The notes under the pieces: generated by a model
What the model saw: the letters and a program-made list of their open reading frames with translations, nothing else
The model's database searches: none
Told to the model about the DNA's origin: nothing
NCBI GenBank assembly: GCA_965267505.1
Contig: OZ254081.1
Span: forward strand, 1-64,000
Reading direction: 5' to 3'
DNA from: JANQHS01 sp965267505
GTDB lineage: Bacteria > Bacteroidota > Bacteroidia > Cytophagales > CCMP332
Length of the DNA stretch: 64,000 bases
Shown here: piece by piece, positions 35,203 through 43,898 of the stretch
Layout of the letters: the number at the start of each line of letters is the position of its first letter
Position numbering within the stretch: position 1 is the stretch's first letter
Position numbers and translations under genes: made by a program

Positions 35203-36018
35203 ATGAACCTGAAGAAATTCTATTTGTCCATATTGATTCTGATTTTTTGCTTTGGTCTCTCCAAAGCCGGTGGAGAACGGGATCTTGAGCTTGGAATTTC
35301 TTACTATAATGAAAGGTATTCTTCTGCCCCTGACTACAGCTGCAATCCAGAGAAGGTAGATCTGTCCATAGAGTGTTTCGAAAGGGCCCTGAAAAACGAA
35401 GAAACCCGAGAAAAAGCAGGTGAGCATTTATTATGGGCCTATTTCTATAAAGCCATGTTCATTTGTAAAGATGAGCAGGCCAAAAAAGAGAATTTTTCAA
35501 GAGGAAGGGATCTAGGAGAAGAACTGGTAAAGGAATTTCCTCAAAACATCAATCTTAAATACGGATACACGACCAATATTGGGAAGCTTTCCGAGATAAA
35601 TGGAGTATTTAGCTCTGCTTGTCAGGGAGTTGCTGGAAAGATCAAAGAGAATGTGGAAAAAGCAATGGAAATAGACCCTGATTATGAAATGGGTTTGGGC
35701 TATAGACTGAAAGCAATTCTCTATTTCAAGGCTCCTTACATTCCTGTAATTCTTCCTTGGGCAAGCAAGGATGAAGCATTTGAAATGGCTGAACATGCCG
35801 TGAAAAAATGGCCATCTTCAGTAGGAAACATGCTTACACTAGGAGAGCTATATTATTGGAATGGAGATATGGACAAAGCAAGAGATATATTCCGCAGCAT
35901 GCAATCGATGGCTCCGCGAGAAGATCATCGAACTCTTGACAACTATGAGATTGGAAAGGCCTCCAGGTATATAAGGGAAATAGACAAGGATCTTGCCCAA
36001 TCGAGAGCAAACAGATAG
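35203..36018 (+). CDS. Exported TPR-like protein, first gene of the lipid locus
   Basis: 271 residues with signal peptide (about 1-20). Helical repeats follow: LELGISYYNERYSSAPDY, EKAGEHLLWAYFYKAMFI, YEMGLGYRLKAILYF and GELYYWNGDMDKARDIFRSMQSMAP, the last a canonical TPR. The layout is loosely like TatT-type periplasmic TPR proteins, but no specific family could be fixed. The FAD oxidoreductase gene starts 26 bases inside its end, so the two are transcribed together. It may be a scaffold for the lipid pathway products; this is inference. Confidence 0.65.
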   Translation: MNLKKFYLSILILIFCFGLSKAGGERDLELGISYYNERYSSAPDYSCNPEKVDLSIECFERALKNEETREKAGEHLLWAYFYKAMFICKDEQAKKENFSRGRDLGEELVKEFPQNINLKYGYTTNIGKLSEINGVFSSACQGVAGKIKENVEKAMEIDPDYEMGLGYRLKAILYFKAPYIPVILPWASKDEAFEMAEHAVKKWPSSVGNMLTLGELYYWNGDMDKARDIFRSMQSMAPREDHRTLDNYEIGKASRYIREIDKDLAQSRANR

Positions 36019-37132
36019 TCGATATGATGTATTAATCCTCGGAGGAGGATTGGCAGGTCTTACGCTTTCCATTGACCTAAGAAAAAGAGGATGGAAAGTG
36101 GCTTTGGTAGAAAAAAAGACCTACCCTTTTCACCGAGTTTGCGGAGAGTACGTTTCCCGTGAAAGCCTTCCCTATTTAAACTCCTTGGGCTTTGAACCAT
36201 TTGACCATGGAGCCATAGGCATTGATAAACTTTTGGTTTCAAGTCCTTCTGGTAAATCCATTAAAGGGAATCTGGATCTTGGAGGATTCAGCCTGTCCAG
36301 ATTCAAATTCGACCATGAATTATTCAAACTAGCCTCTAAGCTGGGAGTGGATGTCTTCCAAGGCCGACAAGTCTCAAAGATTGAGGATTCTGAAAATCCA
36401 AATTGGGTCGAGCTGTCTGATGGAACTATACTTTACTCAAGGCAAATAGTTGGTTCTTTTGGAAAGAGGTCAAACCTTGACAATCTTTTGAAAAGAGATT
36501 TTCTCCAAAGAAAATCACCCTACATGGGGGTAAAATGGCATCTGAAAGCTGACTTTCCAGAAGATCAAATCGAACTTCACAATTTTGAGGGAGGATATGC
36601 TGGAATATCCAGAGTTGAAAATGGTGCAAGCTGCTTTTGTTACTTGATTAAGCGCAACGTTTTTAAGAAATATGGATCTGTAGAAAAGCTTGAAAAAGAA
36701 CATTTAAGCAAGAACCCAAAACTTAAGCGATGGTTAGATTCATCGAACAAGATCTTTTCTGAGCCCCTCGTTATCAATGAGATCTCATTTGAGATCAAGG
36801 AAAAAGAAAAAAATGGACTTCTATTCATCGGGGACTCTGCGGGGATGGTCGCCCCATTGTTTGGTAATGGGATGGCCATGGCTATCAGGAGTAGCTTCAT
36901 TCTTGCTCCCCTATTAGATGAATTCCTTAAAAGGAAAATAGATGGTGAAAAACTAAAAGAGAGGTATTCCGAAAGTTGGAATTCAAGCTTCAAGACCAGA
37001 ATGCTTTTGGCAAGACAACTTCAAAAAGGATTTGGGAACAAGCACCTCACTGAGTTATTAATTGCAAGTTGTCGATTAATTCCACCTCTTAAAAACTTCT
37101 TTATTTCCTCATCACATGGAAGTCCCTTCTAA
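35993..37132 (+). CDS. FAD-dependent oxidoreductase, geranylgeranyl-reductase/phenol-hydroxylase-like
   Basis: 379 residues. N-terminal dinucleotide-binding motif GGGLAG at 17-22, then the family element HRVCGEYVS (about 45-53) and a second FAD motif IGDSAGMVAP (about 277-286) with FGNGMAMA. This is the group-A flavoprotein superfamily that includes geranylgeranyl reductases and the SrsC-type hydroxylase that oxidises phenolic lipids. In this locus it could hydroxylate an alkylresorcinol ring or reduce a polyprenyl chain. TTG start; no in-frame ATG. Overlaps the TPR-like gene; its stop shares CTAA with the convergent UbiA gene. Confidence 0.85.
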   Translation: MPNREQTDSRYDVLILGGGLAGLTLSIDLRKRGWKVALVEKKTYPFHRVCGEYVSRESLPYLNSLGFEPFDHGAIGIDKLLVSSPSGKSIKGNLDLGGFSLSRFKFDHELFKLASKLGVDVFQGRQVSKIEDSENPNWVELSDGTILYSRQIVGSFGKRSNLDNLLKRDFLQRKSPYMGVKWHLKADFPEDQIELHNFEGGYAGISRVENGASCFCYLIKRNVFKKYGSVEKLEKEHLSKNPKLKRWLDSSNKIFSEPLVINEISFEIKEKEKNGLLFIGDSAGMVAPLFGNGMAMAIRSSFILAPLLDEFLKRKIDGEKLKERYSESWNSSFKTRMLLARQLQKGFGNKHLTELLIASCRLIPPLKNFFISSSHGSPF

Positions 37133-37989
37133 AAAAATAGAGAGCAGGAAACAAAAAAAAGGTTTAAAAACAGCGAGGAAATAAAATTTAATCTCATAGT
37201 AGATCTGAAATCAGGTTCAAAACCTCTTAGGGTTTTCAGAAACCAAATTGAAAAGTAGACTAGGGTTGGAAAGTTAAAGGCCAGAAGTAGAAGAAAAAGT
37301 TGAGACCTATCAATCATTGAAAAGTAAGTTCCAAAAAGAGCCATGGATAAACCAAACATCAATCCAGTAAAAACAAAGGTTCCCTTATGGCCCAGAAGAA
37401 TGCTAATAGTTCTTATTCCATTCCTCCTGTCCTCTTCATGCTGGTAGATCTGGGTCATAGGGTAAGATCCTAGAAGGAAAATGGAACTCACCAATCCGCC
37501 GAAATGATCTGAAGTACTCAATTCAAACCAATTAATTCCTTTTAAGCCGATTATTGTTAGAATAAAAACCACATATCCCTGGAAAATTGAAACCACGAGT
37601 AGCCCAATAACCGGAAATCTTTTCAGTTTAATGGAAGGATGACTGTAAGCTCTTGAGGCAAGGATATAGAATAACAGAAGTCCGAAAACCTCCCATCCAA
37701 AAAAAAGACTAAGGCTGAGGCCAAGAAGATCCAAAGTGCTTGCCCAAATAATCAGATCCTTTTTTACTTCAGGAGGGTTTTCGAGTCCTCCTATACTTGA
37801 TTCGTCTTTGTCAAAATATGAATTGTATCCATTACTGGCCGGGTAAACAAAAAGGTGTAGAATGGCGAACAAAAACCAAAATCTTATTGTATTTATGGCA
37901 TCAGCTTGAAACGTCGCGAATAAGAAGATCGGAAGGAGAAAAAAAGAAAAAGGTATTCTTAGGTGTAAGAGAGTTGATCTACTAATCAT
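37129..37989 (-). CDS. UbiA-family membrane prenyltransferase-like protein
   Basis: 286 residues, eight or nine membrane helices. Recognisable UbiA motifs: the first Asp-rich site in NGYNSYFDKDESSIGG (consensus NDxxDxxxD, here Asn-based) and the second in QHEEDRRNGIRTISILLG (DxxxD). UbiA enzymes transfer an isoprenyl chain to an aromatic or lipid acceptor. Placed between the flavoprotein and PKS genes but on the opposite strand, sharing a 12-base divergent gap with the PKS. Whether it acts on the polyketide product is inference; the first motif departs from the strictly catalytic consensus. Confidence 0.82.
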   Translation of the reverse strand: MISRSTLLHLRIPFSFFLLPIFLFATFQADAINTIRFWFLFAILHLFVYPASNGYNSYFDKDESSIGGLENPPEVKKDLIIWASTLDLLGLSLSLFFGWEVFGLLLFYILASRAYSHPSIKLKRFPVIGLLVVSIFQGYVVFILTIIGLKGINWFELSTSDHFGGLVSSIFLLGSYPMTQIYQHEEDRRNGIRTISILLGHKGTFVFTGLMFGLSMALFGTYFSMIDRSQLFLLLLAFNFPTLVYFSIWFLKTLRGFEPDFRSTMRLNFISSLFLNLFFVSCSLFF

Positions 37990-38001
37990 CTTGTTTTCCT
38001 A

Positions 38002-39084
38002 ATGTCGGGAATATTTATTGAATCCATACAAACCATAGTTCCAAACAACAGGGTGGAACAAACAAAGGCTAAAGATTACTTAAAGGCCAGCTTCTCTGAT
38101 TTGAAAAAAGAAGAAGAAAGAAAAATAGATATCGTATTCAAGCGAAGCGGTATTTCAAGCCGGTATACAGTTATGGATAGCTTCAATGAAAAAGGTAATT
38201 TCCTTTGGGGTAAAGACTCAAAGCCTCCAACCAAAGAGCGAATGGAGCTTTATAAAGACAAAGCCAATCAATTATCAAAAGCTTGCATTGAACAGTATAA
38301 AATCAAGGACCTTGAATCTTTGGATTCCATTATTAGCGTAAGCTGCACAGGATTAACCGCTCCGGGCCTTGAAATTGAATTAGCTGGCCATTTAAAATTA
38401 TCTCCAAAGGCAAGAAGGTCATCAGTGAATTTCATGGGTTGCTATGGATTTTTCCATGCATTAAAACAATCTGCCGATCAGCTCAAGACCGGAGGATCCA
38501 TTAAGACCTTGATCGTAGCTACCGAACTTTGTAGTCCTCATTTTCAACAAAAACTTGATGAAAGTAATCTTCTGGGCAATGCGATCTTTGCTGATGGTTC
38601 AGCAAGCTGTATTATCTCCTCAAGGAGGCCCGTTTCTTTCCCACATTATGAATTAATTGCAAGCGGTCAATACCTCATTAATGATGGTCAAAACGACTTA
38701 ACCTGGAATGTTGGAAACAATGGTTTTGAAATGGTTCTTAGCTCAAGGCTTCCAACCCTTGTAAGTCAAAGGATCAAGGAGATCACAAGTGATTTTCTCA
38801 ATGAACAAGAAGTTCAACTGAATGAAATAGATCATTTTGCTGTTCATCCAGGCGGAAAACGGATTCTGGATGAAATCGTCCAATCTTTTGGAGCCAAAGC
38901 GGACCAGCTTAGTTCCAGTTATAAGGTTCTGTCAGAGTACGGGAATATGTCCTCTCCTACTATATTATTCGTCTTGAAGGACTTAACTAAGCATCTAGAG
39001 CAGGGAGAAAAGATACTTGCCCTAGCATTTGGTCCAGGATTTACGGTTGAAATGGCTCTTCTCAAAGCTCATGTTCGAAACTAG
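38002..39084 (+). CDS. Type III polyketide synthase
   Basis: 360 residues. Catalytic triad Cys147 (NFMGCYGF), His282 (FAVHPGG) and Asn315 (SEYGNMSS) matches chalcone-synthase-like enzymes (Cys-His-Asn). Length and the lack of an acyl-carrier partner fit bacterial enzymes such as SrsA or BpsA that extend fatty acyl starters with malonyl-CoA to alkylresorcinols or alkylpyrones. Overlaps the methyltransferase by 14 bases, so the pair is coupled; the starter chain and product cannot be read from sequence. Confidence 0.93.
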   Translation: MSGIFIESIQTIVPNNRVEQTKAKDYLKASFSDLKKEEERKIDIVFKRSGISSRYTVMDSFNEKGNFLWGKDSKPPTKERMELYKDKANQLSKACIEQYKIKDLESLDSIISVSCTGLTAPGLEIELAGHLKLSPKARRSSVNFMGCYGFFHALKQSADQLKTGGSIKTLIVATELCSPHFQQKLDESNLLGNAIFADGSASCIISSRRPVSFPHYELIASGQYLINDGQNDLTWNVGNNGFEMVLSSRLPTLVSQRIKEITSDFLNEQEVQLNEIDHFAVHPGGKRILDEIVQSFGAKADQLSSSYKVLSEYGNMSSPTILFVLKDLTKHLEQGEKILALAFGPGFTVEMALLKAHVRN

Positions 39085-39781
39085 AAGCTATCAGAAGGAG
39101 TTGATCGATGACCTCGAAGTTTTTGGTCCCGACTTAATCCAAAACCTAAAGGAACTTCATACTATCAACAATCTGCTGGGTGGTTATAGCATATCAAAAT
39201 CAGGCTTTAATAGCTTTGTCAAACACTTCCCAAAGGACACATCAACAATTGTAGATGCGGGCTGCGGGGGTGGCGATTTTCTAAATCGCTTCTACCATTG
39301 GTCAAGAAAAAAAGGTCTTGAGGTCAATCTAGTAGGACTGGATGCAAATCAGAATATCCTGAACTATGCAAAAGAAAGGACTAGGGGCACTAAGGGGATA
39401 AGTTTGATAAAACAAAACGTCTTGGATACGTGGAACCCAGGCATAAAACCGGACTTGGTTCACTTCAGTCTTTTTCTTCATCATTTAAAGGAAGAGGAGA
39501 TTGTGCTGGCACTCAAACGAAGTTTCGAAGCGGGGGCTAAAGGAGTGATCATAAATGATCTCCATAGGAACCCCGTCGCCTATTTTTCTATCAAACTTTT
39601 AACAAATCTTTTTAGTAGGAGTTATCTAGTAAAGAATGATGCACCATTATCCGTAAAAAGGGGTTTTAGTAGAAAGGATTGGCGTAAGATCCTTGATGAA
39701 TTCTCCAGCTATGATACCTATGTTAACTGGAAATGGGCATTTAGATGGAAAGTCATGATATTTGAAAAAACAAAAAATTAA
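39071..39781 (+). CDS. Class I SAM-dependent methyltransferase of the PKS locus
   Basis: 236 residues from the ATG at 39071 (MFETRSYQKEL); a longer start at 39029 lies inside PKS coding sequence. SAM motif I is VDAGCGGGDF at 61-70, followed by LVGLDANQNIL (acidic residue binding the ribose) and FSLFLHHL (motif for the active-site loop). Members next to type III PKS genes (SrsB, BpsB) methylate phenolic lipids or pyrones. It ends 2 bases before the prohibitin-like gene. Confidence 0.88.
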   Translation: MFETRSYQKELIDDLEVFGPDLIQNLKELHTINNLLGGYSISKSGFNSFVKHFPKDTSTIVDAGCGGGDFLNRFYHWSRKKGLEVNLVGLDANQNILNYAKERTRGTKGISLIKQNVLDTWNPGIKPDLVHFSLFLHHLKEEEIVLALKRSFEAGAKGVIINDLHRNPVAYFSIKLLTNLFSRSYLVKNDAPLSVKRGFSRKDWRKILDEFSSYDTYVNWKWAFRWKVMIFEKTKN

Positions 39782-39783
39782 AG

Positions 39784-40602
39784 ATGAAAAGATTACAATT
39801 TTTGGTAGTGATGATAGTAATGGGCTTGATCGTGGTGGCGGTCCTTTCATCAAATATTTTCTATACCATTGATCCCGGACAAAGAGGAGTTGTTTTTAAG
39901 AAATTCTCAGGGGGGCTGGACAAAGAGAACATACTAACCCCTGGTTTTCAGGTAATTGCTCCCTGGAATACATTATTTATTTATGATGTTAAGGAAAAAA
40001 CGGTCCAGGAGAAGCTTGATGTCTTAGATAAAAGTGGACTAAGCCTAAATGTTGATGTTACAGTCAGGTATAACCCTTATTATACCAAGATCGGGTACCT
40101 GCATGAGACCTTTGGTGTGGGATATGAAAACACCCTGGTAAAACCGGAGGTGAGAAGTTCTGTTAGGAAAGTAATGGGTCGCTACACGGCAGAAGAAATT
40201 TACTCAACAAGAAGAAAAGAAGTAGAGGATGCCATCATAACCGAAACTGCAGAAGTGCTTCAAAATGACAATAACAACATCCAAATGAAAGCTTTGTTAA
40301 TCAGGTCCATTAACCTACCAGAGCAAATAAAGAATGCCATTGAGAATAAATTGAAGCAGGAACAGGAAGCTTTAGCCTATCAATTTAGACTGGAAAAAGA
40401 AAAAAGTGAAGCAGAAAGGAAAAGGATTCAGGCGGAGGGAGAAGCAAGAGCAAACCAAATTATCAATTCAAGTTTGACAAAAGAACTGTTAAGAATGAGA
40501 GGAATTGAGGCTACTCTTGAATTGGCGAAATCGCCAAACTCCAAAGTTGTGATCGTGGGAAGTGGCGATGATGGGCTTCCCTTGATACTTGGAGGAAATT
40601 AG
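39784..40602 (+). CDS. Prohibitin-like SPFH-domain membrane protein
   Basis: 272 residues. N-terminal helix 6-24 then an SPFH core starting TIDPGQRGVVFKKFSGGLDK, with the prohibitin-specific pattern LKQEQEALAYQFRLEKEKSEAERKRIQAEGEARAN, a coiled coil (about 195-235). Bacterial prohibitins form membrane microdomain scaffolds. It follows the methyltransferase gene by 2 bases, yet is likely a housekeeping protein rather than part of the lipid pathway. Confidence 0.88.
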   Translation: MKRLQFLVVMIVMGLIVVAVLSSNIFYTIDPGQRGVVFKKFSGGLDKENILTPGFQVIAPWNTLFIYDVKEKTVQEKLDVLDKSGLSLNVDVTVRYNPYYTKIGYLHETFGVGYENTLVKPEVRSSVRKVMGRYTAEEIYSTRRKEVEDAIITETAEVLQNDNNNIQMKALLIRSINLPEQIKNAIENKLKQEQEALAYQFRLEKEKSEAERKRIQAEGEARANQIINSSLTKELLRMRGIEATLELAKSPNSKVVIVGSGDDGLPLILGGN

Positions 40603-40677
40603 TTCTAGGCTTGGATTTTAAATTTTGAGCCCAATAATTATTTTCGCAAACCCTTAGAATAGCGTATATTAAAAACT

Positions 40678-41964
40678 ATGGCAGAAACCGCACAATTAAT
40701 ACTTGATGGAAAAACCTATGAACTTCCAGTGATCGAAGGAAGTGAAGGTGAAAAAGCAATTGATATTTCAAAACTAAGGGCCCAGACAGGCTATGTAACA
40801 CTGGATATTGGATACAAAAACACCGGGGCTACTCAAAGTGAGATCACCTTTCTTGACGGAGAGAAGGGCATCTTGCGCTATAGGGGTTATCCAATAGAGC
40901 AATTAGCTGAGAAATCTGAGTTTTTGGAGGTAGCCTACCTTCTCATCAATGGAAATCTGCCAAATAACAAAGAATACGAAGGCTGGAAGGATGCAATTGC
41001 TAAGCATACCTTGGTACATGAAGACACCAAGATGATCTTCGATGGATTTCCATCACATGCTCACCCAATGGGAGTATTAAGCTCATTGGTTAGTTCATTA
41101 ACAGCATTTTATCCAAAATCAATTGACCCTTCTAGAACTCCTGAGGAAGTTAATAGGACCATAATTCGCTTGATGGCTAAAATTCCAACCATTGCTGCCT
41201 GGGCATATAAAGGCGAAATGGGGCATCCACTGAATTATCCTCAGAACCATCTGGATTATTGCTCAAACTTCCTTTATATGATGTTCTCCCTTCCTACAGA
41301 GGAATACGAGATCGATCCTGTATTGGTAGATGCCTTGAACAAATTGCTTATCCTTCATGCGGATCATGAGCAAAATTGTTCAACATCAACGGTAAGAATA
41401 GTTGGCTCCTCTCATACCTCTTTGTATACTGCGGTTGCCGCCGGGATCAATGCCCTCTGGGGGCCCCTTCATGGAGGAGCAAACCAAGCAGTAATTGAAA
41501 TGCTTGAATCTATCCAGGCAGATGGTGGAGACATCAAGAAATATGTAGAAAAGGCTAAGGATAAAGATGATCCCTTTCGCTTGATGGGATTTGGCCATAG
41601 AGTGTATAAGAACTTTGATCCGAGAGCCAGAATCATCAAGAAATCAGCTGATGAGGTGTTGAATAAGCTAGGAATCAATGATCCTTCATTAGAAATTGCC
41701 AAAGAGCTTGAAGAGATTGCTCTTAAAGATCCTTATTTCGTTGAAAGGAATCTGTATCCTAATGTGGACTTTTATTCGGGAATCATTTACAGAGCAATGG
41801 GCATACCAACTGAGATGTTCACTGTGATGTTTGCGTTGGGTCGTTTGCCAGGTTGGATTGCTCAATGGAAAGAGATGAGGCAAAATGGAGAGCCCATTGG
41901 TCGTCCAAGACAAATCTACACTGGATCAAACGACAGAGATTACGTTTCAATAGATAAGAGATAG
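40678..41964 (+). CDS. gltA: Citrate synthase
   Basis: 428 residues, full length for the type II (hexameric) citrate synthase. Catalytic residues lie in LHGGANQAV (His), MGFGHRVYKNFDPRA (His, CoA/oxaloacetate binding) and NVDFYSGIIYRA (Asp). It condenses oxaloacetate and acetyl-CoA at the entry of the TCA cycle. The 75-base gap upstream holds a weak TATTTTCG element at 40639 but no clear -33. Stop is 2 bases from the convergent nucleoside transporter. Confidence 0.97.
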   Translation: MAETAQLILDGKTYELPVIEGSEGEKAIDISKLRAQTGYVTLDIGYKNTGATQSEITFLDGEKGILRYRGYPIEQLAEKSEFLEVAYLLINGNLPNNKEYEGWKDAIAKHTLVHEDTKMIFDGFPSHAHPMGVLSSLVSSLTAFYPKSIDPSRTPEEVNRTIIRLMAKIPTIAAWAYKGEMGHPLNYPQNHLDYCSNFLYMMFSLPTEEYEIDPVLVDALNKLLILHADHEQNCSTSTVRIVGSSHTSLYTAVAAGINALWGPLHGGANQAVIEMLESIQADGGDIKKYVEKAKDKDDPFRLMGFGHRVYKNFDPRARIIKKSADEVLNKLGINDPSLEIAKELEEIALKDPYFVERNLYPNVDFYSGIIYRAMGIPTEMFTVMFALGRLPGWIAQWKEMRQNGEPIGRPRQIYTGSNDRDYVSIDKR

Positions 41965-41966
41965 TC

Positions 41967-43280
41967 TCAGGCGATAATTGCCCCGGCGATGGTGGCAGTC
42001 ATTAAGCATGCCAGAGTAGCACCAAGTAAAGCCCTTAATCCCAGAGAGGACAACAAGGGCTTTTTATTTTCTGCCATGCCCCCAATCCCGCCTATTTGAA
42101 TTGCTATGGAGGAGAAATTTGAGAATCCGCATAGGGCGAAGGTTGAAATGATTATTGATTTCTTTTCAAGAATACCCTGGCTTTTCATTTCAGCTAGGTC
42201 CAAATAGGCAATGAATTCATTTATTGCTGTTTTCTTTCCAAGAAGAGATCCAACGGCAAGAGTATCATTCCAATCAACACCCATGGCGAAGGCAAAAGGC
42301 CTAAATATCTGGCCAAGGATATACTCAAGGGAAAGTCCATTAAAAGCTCCATCCGTACTTTCTACAATAATCAGATTAAGTCCTAACCAGCTTCCCAATA
42401 GATCATTCAACAGATAATTGATAAGAGCAATCAACGCCACAAAAGCTAGGAGCATGGCCCCAATATTTACTGCCAGTTTTACTCCTTGACTTGCTCCACT
42501 AGTGATAGCATCAAGAAGATTGCTTCCAAACTTATCCTTACTTACCCGTAAGTCTTTATTTATTGATTCGGGTTCTGATTCGGGAACTAGAATCTTGCTT
42601 AGGACTATTCCAGCCGGCGCATTCATGATTGATGCACTTAGTAGGAATGATGCGAATTCGGCTTTTGCAACAGGATCACTCCCTCCTAAGAACGTTACAT
42701 AGGCCGCTAATACTCCACCGGCAATCGTAGCCATTCCCCCGGTCATAAGACACATGATCTCGGACCTTGTCATTCCTTTAATAAAAGGGCGGACCAAAAG
42801 GGGGGCTTCTGTTTGACCAAGGAAAATGTTACCTGCAGCTGAAAGACTTTCGGCACCCGATAAACGCATCGTTCTGGCCATCACCCATGCGATTCCATAA
42901 ACCACCTTTTGGAGCACCCCTAAATAGTAAAGTCCAGCTGAGAGCGTAGAGAAAAAGATAACAGTGGGAAGGACCTGAAAAGCAAAAAGGAATCCCAGGT
43001 TATGTTTGATCCCACCTTCCCCCTCACTATTTTTTGCCAGGTCTCCAAACAGGAAATGCGCTCCATCTATGCTGAAATCCAGGATCCTGACAAAAGCCTG
43101 ACTAATGACCTGGAAAACCGATTGGATCCAGGGAATGAAAGTTATTATCAACCCGAAAACAAGTTGAAGGGCTATTCCAACTCCAACCAATCTCCAATCG
43201 ATCTTTTTTCGATTTTCCGAAAAAAGAAATGCTATTCCAATGAAAATCCCTATACCAAAAAAAGCTCTGATTAGATCCAT
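41967..43280 (-). CDS. Concentrative nucleoside transporter (CNT/NupC family)
   Basis: 437 residues from the ATG at 43280; a TTG directly upstream is redundant. Membrane protein with about ten helices. CNT motifs are visible: GIAWVMARTMRLSGAESLSAAGNIFLGQTEAPLLVRPF (short pieces AESLSAAGNIFLGQTE), GFSNFSSIAIQIGG and MTGGMATIAGGVLAAY. It imports nucleosides with Na+ or H+. Last gene of the ETF operon, 11 bases downstream of the bifunctional nuclease. Confidence 0.94.
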   Translation of the reverse strand: MDLIRAFFGIGIFIGIAFLFSENRKKIDWRLVGVGIALQLVFGLIITFIPWIQSVFQVISQAFVRILDFSIDGAHFLFGDLAKNSEGEGGIKHNLGFLFAFQVLPTVIFFSTLSAGLYYLGVLQKVVYGIAWVMARTMRLSGAESLSAAGNIFLGQTEAPLLVRPFIKGMTRSEIMCLMTGGMATIAGGVLAAYVTFLGGSDPVAKAEFASFLLSASIMNAPAGIVLSKILVPESEPESINKDLRVSKDKFGSNLLDAITSGASQGVKLAVNIGAMLLAFVALIALINYLLNDLLGSWLGLNLIIVESTDGAFNGLSLEYILGQIFRPFAFAMGVDWNDTLAVGSLLGKKTAINEFIAYLDLAEMKSQGILEKKSIIISTFALCGFSNFSSIAIQIGGIGGMAENKKPLLSSLGLRALLGATLACLMTATIAGAIIA

Positions 43281-43290
43281 CAAGATTGGT

Positions 43291-43893
43291 CTAGTTTCTT
43301 TTGCTTAACTCATCTCTGATCGCCGCGGCCCTTTCATACTCCTCATTCTTAATCGCCTCCGCTAACATCTTGTTAAGATCCTCCTTGGATGCCTGTTTAA
43401 TGTCATCTGCTACACTCCTGACTTCTTCTTTTTCTGTTTCCTTTTTTCCAGTAAGGTTTGCAAGTTCGGTGCTACCCTCTTCCTCTTCCATGGTGATCCC
43501 GGCATAATCCAGGATACCTTCATTTGTATAAATAGGCACCTGAAATCTGATTCCAATTGCCACAGCATCTGAAGGTCTTGAATCAATTTCAAATTCATCA
43601 CCGCCATGATCACAAATGATTCTGGCATAGAATACCCCTTCCTTGCAATCCGATATATACACCTCCTTTATCGAAAAATTCAATTCATCAGAAAAAGACT
43701 TGAACAGGTCATGTGTCATGGGGCGATTGGGAACAATATTCTCAATTTCCATAGCAATTGCTTGGGCTTCAAACATTCCTATTATAATCGGAAGTCTTCT
43801 CTTGCCACTCACCTCTCCCAACATCAGAGCGAAAGATCCTGGAGCGGTTTGGCTTGAAGTAAGCCCGAGAATTTCTAATTCAATTTTTTCCAA
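43291..43893 (-). CDS. Bifunctional nuclease (BFN/DUF151) family protein
   Basis: 200 residues, TTG start in an operon context (5 bases after etfA). The N-terminal domain, about 1-135, has the BFN signature (GKRRLPIIIGMFEAQAIAM, RPMTHDLFKSF, IDSRPSDAVAIGIRFQVPI); the C-terminal 35 residues form a UvrB/UvrC-type motif (LNKMLAEAIKNEEYERAAAIRDELSKR). Plant and archaeal homologues have nuclease activity; in Bacteroidota this domain pair follows the ETF genes. Confidence 0.92.
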   Translation of the reverse strand: MEKIELEILGLTSSQTAPGSFALMLGEVSGKRRLPIIIGMFEAQAIAMEIENIVPNRPMTHDLFKSFSDELNFSIKEVYISDCKEGVFYARIICDHGGDEFEIDSRPSDAVAIGIRFQVPIYTNEGILDYAGITMEEEEGSTELANLTGKKETEKEEVRSVADDIKQASKEDLNKMLAEAIKNEEYERAAAIRDELSKRN

Positions 43894-43898
43894 GGACT

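Noticed and set aside
40639..40646. TATTTTCG before citrate synthase as a promoter
   Set aside because: It differs from TAnnTTTG at one base and lacks a -33 TTTG at a fitting distance; too weak to list as a feature.
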